DNA from: Sclerodactyla briareus
Taxonomy: Eukaryota > Echinodermata > Holothuroidea > Dendrochirotida > Sclerodactylidae
Direction: 5' to 3'
Length of the DNA stretch: 64,000 nt
Assembly: GCA_026419785.1 (NCBI GenBank)
Contig: JAODTK010005845.1
Coordinates: 62,001-126,000, forward strand
In this document: piece by piece, positions 38,701-50,078 of the stretch
Numbering within the stretch: the stretch's first letter is position 1
Layout of the letters: each line of letters starts with the position of its first letter
Translations under genes and position numbers: made by a program
Notes under the pieces: generated by a model
What the model saw: only the letters and a program-made list of their open reading frames with translations
What the model was told of the DNA's origin: nothing
The model's database searches: none

Positions 38701-38890
38701 ACCTGCCGACTGTGGAGTCTTGTACACTAGCATATTGCATGATAATGCCTAGAAAAGTACTTGGGTCCATAGTTCCACCACGAATAGGACTTTTTTTCCT
38801 TCAAAAATTGGTTGCTCAATTTGTGCAAACTCCGGTCACCATCTGCAACCTGTTACAACGACGTACTTTTCCGTGAATACATAACTTTCT
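35781..38890. other. Middle of duplicated block, copy 2
   Basis: Repeat-derived sequence matching 26431-29690, with two non-homologous replacement blocks. Short minus-strand frames (36189-36419, 36379-36570) are unassigned. Confidence 0.4.
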
Positions 38891-38899
38891 TGAAGTCCA

Positions 38900-40760
38900 A
38901 AACCAACTTATGACACCAGAGGTATATCATCAGCTTGTGTCCTCAGCAACTGCTTCAGTTCATTTGCCATTTCATATGAACATAGTTCAAAACAGTCTGC
39001 CCCAGCAAGAGCAAACCCTGAGTATCTCTGATATGGGGTTTCAACAAGAGGCCAAATGCATGGGAAACCTGATGTTTGTAGCAGCGTTTTTGCAAAATTT
39101 CATAATTAGTAGCGTTCTTCGCAAAAGTCTTTAGGCTTGTGTTTACCCTCGAATCTAGTGAGCTGTATTGCTGAAGGGTCCAAGAAGCCTGATAGACCTA
39201 GGGTAGGTATTTAAAAAATGATGCTTTAGGATTAGATGCCCTTCCCCTTCCCGTCACTGAACTCTGGAAAAAAAGGCCAAAAAAATAGACATGGATGGTC
39301 TCGAATCAGGGCACTGAGATTGAAGTGTCTCTCCACCAATGCTTTGGGACAGGATTATTGGTGATATCAACCAAAAGCAACAACATTACCATGAGTCATC
39401 ATCACTGGAAACTTATCACCTAGTATAAGTGGCGAGGTTTAAAAGAAGGGCAAATCATTGTGAAGCCAGACTGGCCACTTGCTACTTTAGGGTTGGCCAA
39501 GAGAAGTTCTGAAGTAGAGTGGGGCGATTTCTACTATCAATGAAACCTTAGGTGAATGAAGAGATTCGCTGTCAACTCGCAAGAGGGAAAACAGCCACTA
39601 CTATTAAGCCTGTTGCAAGACAGTTTCACTCATAGGGAGCCAATTCCCTCAAAATGTATGAATCAAATCCACAGAATAATTTTGTGGAAACATGTGGTAG
39701 ACTGTGTAATTCATTCAATAGTTTGACCTCGACAGCACAGTTGGAATCAACCTGAGATTGCATATCAGCATCATAAGTATCCTTGTTCCTAAGAATGCTG
39801 CTATCCTGGAGAGCTTTAGAGGCATCACTACGGTGCATCTTGCAAAACCTACATAGAAGTTTGACGAAAAAGCCCCAGAGTAGCCCAACAGCATACAATG
39901 GACAGCAAGATTGTCACCTGTCACTTGAAACAAATGTGGTTTCACAACTCCATTATAGTCAGGAACAATCCAATGCCAAACCATTTTGTGGAGGAGGTTT
40001 ATCATATCTTCCTTGATGAAGTATTCATCCATTCCATTACTTGTCAGGACTTACAAGGGCAAGCATGTGACTGTTGTTCAAGTTTGATTTTGAAGGATTT
40101 CTGTACGGTCAGAATAGTTACATGGAAGGCACACAGCTTGTGAACACCTTCCTTGCCACCAAAGGATGGGAGGTTTCAAATTCTCACTGTACAGCAGCAT
40201 TTCAATTTGAGGATTGTTGCCAAGGTCCTCATCATGAGGTTACCTAATTCACCATCAAACAAACTTGCCATCACCTCCTTCGAGACTCGCGTCTGTTCTA
40301 GTATCGAGGCATAACCCCCTCCTGTTCAAGAATTGTTTTAAGATTTAAGAAGTTTCGAGATTGGAAACATACTGATATGTGTCATCCTTTAGATTCTGCA
40401 TCGCCACACCATCATGTCTGCTGGTTGGAAGTTATACTTTGACCCAATAACCCTCTCCTCTGGTAGTATTAGTTTGTTTTTTACTTCAAATAGCTTATCT
40501 GCTTGTATTCAGATGACAAATCAGCAAAGGATCCATATTTTCGACAGATATTAAGTATTTCCTGAACATGCCATTCGCTCTCCAGGGTTGGGTTTATCAT
40601 TCTAGTAATTTGAGCTCTGTTTTTTCTTATCAACTGCCGAACCACATTGAGTATTTCTCGAACTTGAGTGATTATTTCACTGATGCCGGTGGAGTATTGA
40701 ATGCTATATATGACGGAGGGGGTAGCAAGGAAAGCTATGATGACATCCTTAATACTTTCA
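38900..40760 (-). pseudogene. CRFC-family transposon-type gene, copy 2, broken
   Basis: On the minus strand, in protein order: an open stretch with VREILNVVRQLIRKN (40560-40760), a GGKEGVHKLCAFHVTI segment (40080-40170), YFIKEDMINLL and YNGVVKPHLFQVTGDNLAVH (39915-40032), CRFCKMHRSDASKALQ (39800-39860), KDTYDADMQ, then VKLLNELHS and STKLFCGFDSYILREL (39640-39730). The GDNLAVH, CRFC and LNELHS spacing is that of a large uncharacterised family of fish and marine-invertebrate proteins, where CRFC is probably a zinc knuckle (recalled, not searched). Frames shift repeatedly, so it is not functional as assembled. Confidence 0.6.
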
Positions 40761-41573
40761 TAGTCTGTTGATCATTCAGAATCAATTGACCATCACCTTC
40801 TCATGTTCCATGCATCCGACTTCACCAGTCAGCATCATCTCATTACTCTGGTTCAGGCTACCACTAGCAGCCGTATGGGCGATGGGGTACCCCTCCGCAC
40901 CCACAACTTCGGAGGGGGGGGGGGTAAGTGTAGATGATTTTCAAATGAAATAACAAATATGTCGCCGCCTATAGCAAGAAAGACAGTGAAATGTTGCTGT
41001 ACAATTACTTTGCATGCAAATCAGCCTTGTTTTAAAACCAGAATGTATCCCATGTTGTATTTAGGTGATTAAGCAGGTAGCTTTATATTGCTTCCCTCTA
41101 TGGTTTTCCAGACCACTTGAAGCATGTAACGCAGTGTTGTAGATTTCTTTTCAGAAATAATTCACAAAAATAACGAAATATGTTTGCCACTTGGAAGGGA
41201 CCTTCAAACGCAACCCAACTCGGTTTAATGAGCTCTGGATGAGGCGATCATCCAGCAACTGGAAGACGTTGAGTAAATGTAATTATCTGAAATAAAGAAA
41301 ATGAGAACAGGAGTGGTCAATGGCACAGTAGCCTCACACAGCACACGAATAGGGGAGGAGAGCGGGGTTAGTTGGAACATTTTTCACGAAAAATCTCATT
41401 TTTGATCATTGACAAAGTCAGAGGAATTAGGACAGTCACGTAGTGTGGGTGTGTGGGTGTTGTGTGTGTGTGTGTTGTGTGTGTGTGTGTGTGTGTGTGA
41501 CGGGGACCAGCTTGTAAACCGATAACTTGATCAGGTCTGGGTAGGCGAGGCTCACACTGGTGGGTTTCCCAAT
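40761..41573. other. End of duplicated block, with G run and TG microsatellite
   Basis: A G10-12 run at 40914-40925 and a TG tract at about 41450-41500. No gene. Confidence 0.6.
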
Positions 41574-42317
41574 GTGAGTACATGAACCGTATTGTTTTGG
41601 GTCAGGTCAGAGGTCATCGGAGGTCCCAGAGGCAAAGTCTTGGAAACCTCTGGAAACACGATAAGTCCAGAATGGTTGTCTGGTCAGTTGATGTGAAATT
41701 GGGGTATAGCCTTTTCCTTAGGGGGGATACAGGAACCATATTGTTTTTGTGGTTCAGGGTCGGGAGGAAGTTTGGTCGAAGTAGAAAATTTGTGAAAAGA
41801 AAAATTCGATATTTTGCCAATTTGGCTTGTAAACACGATACTCGATTCACCTGGATGGATAAAGCTCATAATTGGTATGTGTGTTCACAATGATGAGTAC
41901 ATGAACCATATTGTTTTGGGGTCAGGTCAGAGGTATGGGTCACAGAGGTCAAAGTCTGAAAACCTTGTAAACACATAAGTCCAGAAGGTTAGTGATCAAG
42001 TGATGAAAACTTAGGTGTATAGCTTCTTATGGGGAGTACAGGAACCCCATTGTTTTTGCTTCAGGTGGGAGTGAAATTTGGTTCGCGAAAATTAGAAAAT
42101 TGGTGGATAAATTCGAACTTTGGCCCATTTTGACTTATAAACACGATAAGTCGACCCCACCTGGATGGATGAAGCTCATACTTGTAGGTGTGTTCCCCAT
42201 GATGAGTACATGAACCATATTGTTTGAGGTCAGGGCAGAGGTCATCGAGGTCACCCAGAGCGTCAAAGTCTGAAAACCTGGTAAACACGATAAGTCCAGA
42301 ATGGTTGTCTGATTCAC
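41574..42317 (+). repeat. Dimeric AGGTCA satellite, left part
   Basis: A halves start near 41574, 41893 and 42200 and B halves near 41725 and 42037. Each half opens GAGTACA(T/G)GAACC-TATTGTTTT and contains TTGTAAACACGATAA. The full period is 307-318 bp. The A half carries AGGTCA repeats; the B half carries TTTTGGTCGAAAT and CACCTGGATGGATGAAGCTC. Confidence 0.85.
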
Positions 42318-43041
42318 AGTTGAAAATTCGGCAGCGTCCGAAAAAAAACACGGGGGCGTGAGGGCGAATTCGCACCCGAAACCCCGAAAGTAAAAAGAGA
42401 GCTTCGAAAATCACAGTTGGGGGGGCGAAAAAATATCAAAAATATTGGGAAAGTCGCCCCTGAAAAATTCTTCATTTGGCATTGGGATGTACAAGCAAAA
42501 AAGAGATTCTGATTTTACGCCAAATATAATCGAAAATGTTATGATTTATGTGAATCACGATTCGTTTAGTAAGACCACTGTTTCATTATACATCACGTAC
42601 ATCGATTAAAATATTCCAGTTAGTCACATACATTAGATACTGCATTGAACCTCCACTGCACCCACCCATATATAGACACGTACGTACGTACGCACACTCG
42701 CAAGCGACACAGCGGTGGGACGCTCAGGCGGCCCATCGATCGACATTGCGACAGCAGTCGAGTCAAAATACCCAAATTCACCAAACAAACAAAAGTGTTT
42801 TGCAGAGCAATTCTCAAATTTAGTTGGGTTTCTTAGCTTTTTGAATATTTAATCGTAACTGCCGAACACATGTGAAATGATGAATTCTCTGCAAGAGAGG
42901 TATGAGACCCAGGATTACAAGCTTGATTTGTGCCAAATCATCAAACCTTAAAAACAATAATGAATGAAGTTATGACCACAAATGCGTAAGGTTGCTTGGG
43001 TGGCCTAATGTAGTAAATTTGCTAGCTACAGTGTGTAGTTG

Positions 43042-43510
43042 GATACCGTTTGTCCGGACTGATTTGTGATCGTACGCTAAATTCCCTGACGTGTCACCTC
43101 CAAGAAATGTACAATATGACAGAATTAGCACAGGACATGTGTTGGCACTTTCGGAAACCAGAATTCTTATTGCTTTGAGTTGGAAACTCTACAGAGCGGA
43201 CTAGAATTAATTGGTTAGATTTGGGAGAGTAATCTAGGTTTGGAGGGTCTGGCTGGCCCAGTATCCTTGCGGGTTAAGGATAACACGTTTCTCGAACTTG
43301 ATTTTGTGAACGGAAGCTATCAATTCCCTCATTGTCACCTTCATGACATGTACGATATGACAGGATAGGCAACATGGAGATTTTACGAGCACTTCAGAAG
43401 ACAAATATATTGATTTTGAGTGAAATCTCACAGAGCGACCTAAGAATTACTTGGTTAATTGGTAGTACTAGTTTTTGGTGAGTGGTCTAGGCTGCATTAT
43501 TCCTAATCCC
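43042..43510 (+). repeat. Diverged tandem duplication inside element E, period about 240 bp
   Basis: AAATTCCCTGACGTGTCACC at 43080 recurs as CAATTCCCTCATTGTCACC at 43321. GTACAATATGACAG/GTACGATATGACAG, CTACAGAGCG/CTCACAGAGCG and AATTACTTGGTTA-type landmarks follow in both. The units look roughly 70-75% alike by eye, so this duplication is older than the 9.5-kb one. Confidence 0.6.
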
Positions 43511-44039
43511 CAACAAGCTCAGCAGTGCCTCATTCCTCTCGGCCTAATCCCAGGTGAGGTCCAACTGCTAACATCATGTGATTAAAACTTGCGGCAAAAA
43601 AAAAAGCAATTTACAGCCGTAGCTGCTCCTCTAGCACTAGAGGCGTCTTGAATCCATATGGGTGAAGGGAGCGTGGGGGGCCATCGCCCAAAGTTACTGT
43701 GGTAAGTGAAGAAATCAAATGGGGATGGCATGTTCTTTGTTTCTTCAGGATATGCCACCCCATGCAGCTACAATTAACACTGTAGGCAGAGTCACTCTGT
43801 TTTTCATCATTACCATAATTAGTAATTATCACGATGAATTAGCACCCGAAATGATTGAGAGGGGAATTTTTTCCTGAAAAATCATACCCCCAACGAGAAA
43901 GTATTTCAAACCCTGACAAGAAACAATATATTTTCCATTGTTTTGGCCGTTCGATTTATAGTGTAACATTGTCAGTTGTCAGCCTAACAGAGGACCACAT
44001 ATGCCTGGACGCAATTCCACCCTCTGCAGCTCCGCTTTC

Positions 44040-44100
44040 ATCACCCAGTCCCCCCCGCCCCGCCCCCCCCCCCCCCCCCCCCACCCCCCCCCCCCCCTCC
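44040..44100 (+). repeat. Poly-C tract (about 55 bp)
   Basis: Nearly pure C with a few A, G and T interruptions, inside element E. A 98-codon ORF across it is a proline artefact. Confidence 0.85.
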
Positions 44101-44315
44101 TGGCAAGAGACAATTTCCTACCCCTCCTTACGAAGGGCTCATTCTAAGTGACTCTACAGTGGCACTTCATGCAGTTTCATAGCCGTTTTTAGGGTATTTT
44201 AACAAATGTTTATTCAAGTATCCTCCGAAACTCTCTCACGTAGCGCCCGAAAATAGTTTTAGGGGGCGATTTTTTTTCAAAATAGCCCCCGAAATTGAAA
44301 AAGTTATTTCGGACC

Positions 44316-45830
44316 CGGAAATTTAGTGTGTGCTTTCTTATGGGGGGTAAAGGAACCCTATTGTTTTTGTCCAGGTCGGGGTGAATTTTGGTCGAAATAG
44401 AAAATTTGTGAAAGTCGATTTTTTGGCCAATTTTGGCTTGTAAACATGATAACTCGACGACCCTCGATGGATGCAATCTCATACTTGTTAATGTGTGTTC
44501 CCCATGATGATTACATGAAAAAAAACCCTATGTTTTGGGGTCCATGTCAGATGTCATCTGAGGTACCAGAGTCAAGTTCCTGAAACCTTGTAATCGCGAT
44601 AAGTTCGAATGGTTGTTCTGATCACGTTGAAATAGGTGTTATAGCTTTTCTATTGGAGTACAGCCCCTATTGTTTTGGTTCAGGTCGGGAGTGATTTTGT
44701 CGCAAATGGAAATTTTGTTGAAAATTCGATATTTTCCAATTTTGGCTTGTAAAACATGATAAGTCGACCCCACCTGGATGGATGAAGCTCATACTTGGGT
44801 ATGTGTGTTTTCCAAAAAGGACGCAAGGCCGGAAGGGTGACCTGAGAGTACATGACCCCTATTGTTTTGGGGCTCAGGGTCAGAGGTCATCTGAGGTCAA
44901 CAGAGAAGTCTGAAACCTTGTAAACCGATCAGTCCAATGTTGGTCTGATCAAGTTTGAATCAGGTTATAGCTTTCTTAGGGGGAGTACAGGAACGCCTAT
45001 TGTTTTCTTGGTTCAGGTCGGGGATAAATTTTGGTCGAAAATGGAAATTTTGTGAAAATTTTATATTCCGGCCATTTTGGCTTGTAAAAATGATACCTCG
45101 ACCCCACCCGGATGATGAAAACCATTCTTGGTATGTGTGGTTCCCCATGATGAGAAATGAAATCCTCTCGTTTGTAGATAGTCAAGGTCATCTGAGGTCA
45201 CCAGAGGTCAAAGGTCTCAAACCTGTCCAACACGAACGTCCCATAATTGTTGGTCTGATCAAGTTGAAATTAGTTGTAGAGCTTTCTTATGGGAGTACAA
45301 GGAACCCTATTGCTTTTGGTTCAGGTCAGGATGAATTTTGATCGAAATAAACAATTTGTGAAATTTTGATATTCAGCCATTTTGCTTGTAAACGAAAACT
45401 TGACTCCACTGGATGGATGAAGCTCATATACTTGGTAATGGATTCCCCAGATGAGTAATAATTAACACTTTGTTTTGGGTCAGTCAGAGGTCCATATGAG
45501 GTCAACCGAGTCAAGTCTGAAACCTTGTAAACACTGTAAGTCCAGAACGGTTGTCTGATCCCAGTTGAAATTAGTGTGTATCTTTCTATGGGGAGTACAT
45601 AACCCTTTTTTTTTGGTAAAGGGGGGTGGGGTGGCTGAAGGTCATACTTGGGTTGTGTATTCCCCATGATGATGACATGAACCCTACTTATTTTGGGTTC
45701 AGGTCTGAGGTCATCTACGTTACCAGAGTTCAAAGTCTGAAAACCTCAACATTAGTGTGTAGCTTTTTACCAAGGGTCAGGACCCCTATTAGTTGGTTGT
45801 AAGATGGAAATTTGGTCAGACGTTATGTTT
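44316..45830 (+). repeat. Dimeric AGGTCA satellite, right part
   Basis: A halves start near 44503, 44848, 45150, 45450 and 45668; B halves near 44345, 44656, 44984, 45295 and 45592. The period is about 300 bp except for the last full unit, whose B half is deleted (216 bp). Sequence quality drops toward the right edge, with small insertions such as an AAAGGACGCAAGGCCGG stretch at 44814. Confidence 0.85.
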
Positions 45831-47290
45831 GCCTATACGGCTGGTACTAACTCCGCCATTTTTCCATGTTTCTGGCTTCTGGTTTACAGAAACATCAGGA
45901 ATCAAAAAGCCTTTTGGCCTTCCTGGTTCAAATGGAAATGCAGTCTGAAATAATTCCTCTCCTGCTAGGATCTATTTGGGTGTCACAAATTTCATCCCTA
46001 CTCTTACTCCCATTGATTCGTTTAGGAAATAACTCAGTAAGAAGGTGTCAGCGATGGGCGTTTCAACTAACCCCGCCTACAGGGTGTGTTGGAACATGGA
46101 TGGGTTAGTTGGCAACATTACTGTATCTTTCTCAGAATAATGAGAACCTATCACATTACGTACACACATTGTTACTTTTGTATATTAGATAATTAAACGT
46201 CATACCACTAACTGACCATAAATTGAAAATATGAGAATTCTCTAGTGAAATTTTGCCATTTTTTAACTGAATTTATTATCTTCCAGAGCATAAAAAGCAA
46301 GGTAACTTAATAATCCTAATATTTTCAAATTCTCTGCTATGTTTGGCAGACTAAGCTAGAAGTTTTTGGAACTTGTTTTACAGAATGTGGCAAAATTTCT
46401 TGGCCTTGGACTCATACCAGAAACCAATCGGGTCTTCCTCTCTATATGTGCCACCAACATGTCAAATATGAGCTTGACTGATGCTTTCCTATTTCTGATA
46501 TCGTGCCCACAGCTTCTCCCGTTGACCGCTCTTGACCTAGGAGCCCGCCATTATCACTTCTTTTTGATGAGTCACCACATTAACAGTTTGGTGTTTTGGG
46601 AGAGTCGGCAATGCGGTTTCATGAATTCCCCGTCGATCATACTTTAATCGCAATTCACAAATGCCGTTAATGACTTCCAGCATTCTGATGGTCAAAGTCC
46701 ATTCAAACCCAGGGTCCCCCCGGTCTCATTGTATTCGAGGGTACCATCTTTGCATATTTGAGGAAAAGGAGAATTTTTTCTGTTGATTGTTTTAACAGTG
46801 TGTTTGTCATAGTTTGCCATGTCTACCCGTACAATTAACAATTCAGAGTGCACTGTAAACAATGTTGCTACATCACATAAGCAACCATTGTGGACATTGC
46901 AACTCACACAGCAATTGTCGTTTGAAACTGAAGGGCCCACAGCACATTCCAATGAATGCAATGGTGCAATGCACCCTAGGCTAGGCAGCCTACTGGGCAT
47001 ATTCACACGTAGACTATGCCTACTGAGCATTTGGCAGCAACTACACACTACGCAATGCCACTGTCCCCAGTTACACTCACAGTGTGAAACAGCTAGGCGT
47101 AGGCTCTAGTCCTATAGTTGCCAAACATCTAACGTTAAGCCCAAGAAGTTTGCCATCACTGTGAAAATTTTCTCAGCCCAAAAGTTCCTAGGCCCCTAGC
47201 CTAACACTCAAAAGCCTGGGGGGGGGGGCTGGCGCCTCGAAGGTGACGTTCATTCCTATATGTTTATTTTCATACCTCCCTCATTTTGCA
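45831..47290. other. No assigned gene; ambiguous open frames
   Basis: A good acceptor (TTTTTGGAACTTGTTTTACAG) near 46384 is followed by open sequence in two or more frames, so no exon can be chosen. A stretch at 45890-46130 has broken protein-like sequence. Clade palindromes (GCACCCTAGGCTAGGC near 46970) are present. Confidence 0.35.
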
Positions 47291-47291
47291 G

Positions 47292-47521
47292 ATGAATTCG
47301 GTAAAAAGTTGGAACTTCACAGCACATCTTCAATTAAAGCGAAGCACCCACTGAACGGAGTTAACATTACAAAATTACAGCACTCGAGCCCTCACGTAGC
47401 GGCGATCCCGATCGAGTGGCCAGAAGTTTGTCGCCAATATCAGCACTCAACATTGTCAGGGAGTTTTTCTAATTCGTTGAAATGGGACAAAATAATGTCT
47501 TGTAGGTTAATGACCCCATAA
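47292..47521 (+). CDS. Possible terminal exon, unknown product
   Basis: A very good acceptor (TTTTCATACCTCCCTCATTTTGCAG) is followed by two leftover bases and 75 open codons to a TAA at 47519-47521. The peptide includes EFGKKLELHSTSSIKAKH and IPIEWPEVCRQYQHS. No family recognised and no partner exon was found. Confidence 0.3.
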
Positions 47522-49828
47522 TTGAAGGAATGACTTTTTCCTATCCTAATTTAGTTTGTGGTTCGCGCTGTCGATAAACTGGTGATCGTGACTTGAAGCT
47601 TAGAGTCAGCGCATATGTTTTCGTCTAGTTATTATGAACTGGTTCCCAGTTACGGATAATTATTGGTGTGGCAAAAAGTTCAAAAAATGCTGTTTTCGCC
47701 TCTGTTACAACCTTTTCCAGTTTGCATTTATGAATGGTGAATAAAACCGGGTCGGTTCACAATAAGGCGGGGGCCCAGGGGCGTTTAGATTAGAATGCAT
47801 CAACCAAATGAAATATGTCTTTTTCTTACCTGTAAAATTTGACCTAGGCCTGAAATCTCAGAATATTTTTTTCAAAAAGTAATACTGCAGTATTCCTCTA
47901 TCCAGTCTGCACACCTTATGCTAAGTAGCATCAGGTCGCCATTTTGGTTAAATTGAAGTTAGGGCTATTGAAATTCGAGAAAATATGTTAGGAGAAATCA
48001 ACCCAGTTGGCCACTTAAATTAATTACAGGATTTCTTACCATTCCACTTACTCTGAAGATGACACCACACCTTGTCCAGTCTCCATGAAGAAAACGCTAA
48101 CAGTAAAATCAAGAATTTTGAGCAATTTGAGGACAGTAATTATTTTAGCTGTTAAAAAATTTGACCCAGTAGCTGAGTAGGACATGTCATGACTGATTGG
48201 GGATCATGCATTAACCTGGGAAACAAGTTTTTGCTGATGTTCCAGTTTACACTCCACGATTCAACTAGGGCCCTAGGCGAGTAAATTAGTAATAGTAACT
48301 ATTACTGGTAGGCTGTAAATGAAGTACGCCACACTACAGCCTAACGTTAGGACGAACCTCGCAAGCCTACGCCTAGCTGACGTGACGCCTAGCCTACAGT
48401 AGGCCTATTCGAGGGCCTAACGTGGCTCGGATCGGACATAATACCCAGGCTAGTGCCTATAGGCCTCAACCATAATGCATTTTACATAAGTTTACTTTTG
48501 AACGTGGGACGACGTTCTTCATCCCCCATTCTCAACAAATCGGAGACATGGGTATCTGCCATTGTTAATCCTGGAATTGAATCATTTTGATCGCTGTATG
48601 AGGCGAGACTTCATATGGAACTCAACCGAATAGCAGACTGCATGTCACGCGATGTCTGAGCTAGCTATAGTACAGTGCAGTATATTTTTGTTTTTTTTTT
48701 TTCGTTCCAATTCGTATAATGCCGCGAAGCTACATACGTACGTCGTTGTGCAGTGCTAGCTTGCGGGGGTTTGCTGAAAATACAGCAACATATCTCACAA
48801 ATGTACACTGTAGGCATTGCCAAACACGACGGGACACGAACTGCTCATAGAGGTAGCAAATTTTGTGGTAAATAATGGGGGAAAAAAGTTTCCCTCCCAA
48901 AAACCATTTACTCCAGTTTTGCCCAACTGTTCTTAGAGTGTAGGAGCCCGATTATATCAGGTGGGCTGTAGTGATTGCCCGAAAAAGTATACTTACTATT
49001 TGATAATGCTCGATGCGGCTCAGCGTTACCATCTAGCCATAGCCTGCCAAATGAGCCAATCGTTCAAAATGGTATGCATCGTTCGTTACATTTATCTAAC
49101 TAAAATCATTGTCGTGCACTCGTGCCTGCACCTCGCCCACTGCTGCGACCCACAGGAGGATGGATCTGGAGTGGACAGGCCGTGGAGGTGCAGGTTCGCT
49201 TAGATTATGGTTTCTTTGGTTTGAGCCCAGAAGAACCGGCGACAAACAAGACAACTCTAAAAACGACTAACGCAGTGGGACACAGGAGGGATTGCTGCAA
49301 ATCCCTATTCCTCGTGTATGTTTACAATTAAATTACAAAGACAGAGCAATACAACTACAACCTTCAATATTTGTCGCCACCAATAAAAAATAAAAACCCA
49401 CTCTCGGACAGTGAAATACGGTCCGGGACGGACCTGTGCTGCAACGATGGAGGCAGCACACCCACTGTTCGTGGTCCCATCGCTGTAGACCTTCACAACA
49501 AAAACACAGCAGCGATCCCGAGGGCGGAGGAAACAAACTTGCTAAACATACAGAGCAGGCGACCGATCCCGATACCTGACATAATCATACATAACATTCC
49601 CATCAGTAATATATTACACACATGCTGATCGTAATCTTGATTAGTCGACATGTTAAGGTGATTTGCAGTGTAGGCCTACAAGAGTTGTTGAATTTTGGCA
49701 ATTTTGGGCTAGTGTGAGTCTGGGCTAGTACTTCTCTATTAAGTTACATCCATTGTTTCCATCCCCGTTGACTTGAAATGACTCATGTGAAAAGCCGCAC
49801 ATCAGTGCAAACCACAATGGTGAATTGC
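47522..49828. other. No gene recognised
   Basis: AT-rich DNA with clade-type palindromes (CCTAACGTTAGG at 48343, CAGTAGGCCTATTCG near 48398). A copy of the CCCAACTGTTCTTAGAGTG repeat lies at 48920-48945. Frames at 49305-49536 minus contain a C-C-W-H-C pattern (FCCEGLQRWDHEQ) faintly like a transposon PHD-type finger, but not enough to call. Confidence 0.35.
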
Positions 49829-50078
49829 CTAAGAAAAATAGGAATTTTGGCCCCTTCTACTGCCGAAAATGTTTATAATGTCCTCCATTTGTTCCTGCAT
49901 TATTCTGTTTGTTAACTCCCGCTCAATGTATATAATTGCAAGGTCATTGAGTCCTGTTGCCATATTGCTCCGTGAATATGTTTTCATTCTGCGCAGGATA
50001 CTGAAGACCGCTCGGAAGAGCAAGGACGTTGCGGAATATAGTTAGCAAGATGCAGGGTCACATTTGAATTACCTGACA
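49829..50078 (-). pseudogene. hAT transposase C-terminal dimerisation fragment
   Basis: The minus strand encodes FRAVFSILRRMKTYSRSNM, then LNDLAIIYIEREL and a short tail ending at TGA (49829). This is the hAT C-terminal dimerisation signature (SE-R-FS-LRR-KTY-R--M----LN-LA---I-RE). An acceptor-like TTTATCATGTCAG lies at 50079, and the first 20 codons need a one-base frame correction. The catalytic part is not visible nearby, so this is a solo 3' exon or remnant. Confidence 0.6.

Larger units (their letters stand above)
32562..41770. repeat. 9.2-kb duplicated block, copy 2
   Basis: Direct copy of 23053-32555. It starts at GGTCAAGCTTTGTGGCAAACG and runs without a break into the satellite array. 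Differences from copy 1 are mostly one- or two-base indels and substitutions, but about 37240-37655 and 38060-38560 are replaced blocks without similarity to copy 1. Confidence 0.85.
42318..44315 (-). mobile_element. Long (2.0 kb) copy of TIR element family E, inserted in the satellite
   Basis: Outer ends read CGGCAGCGTCCGAAAAAA (left, plus strand) and, on the opposite strand at the right, CGGGTCCGAAATAAC: an imperfect terminal inverted repeat sharing GTCCGAAA. Satellite sequence stops at GTTGAAAATT and resumes at GAAATTTAGTGTG, consistent with a short target-site duplication of about 6 bp (GAAATT). Terminal 150-200 bp match the short copy at 1898-2352. The interior (42490-44150) holds a tandem duplication and a poly-C tract but no transposase ORF. 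Non-autonomous. Confidence 0.65.

Noticed and set aside
43855..44151. 98-codon plus-strand ORF
   Set aside because: Its proline-rich end is only the poly-C tract translated.
46366..46647. Plus-strand exon after a good acceptor
   Set aside because: Several frames stay open after the acceptor and none resembles a known protein, so no frame could be chosen.
49305..49536. PHD-like finger (CCEGLQRWDHEQ)
   Set aside because: Only one cysteine cluster fits, the frame is not supported on either side, and other frames are open.
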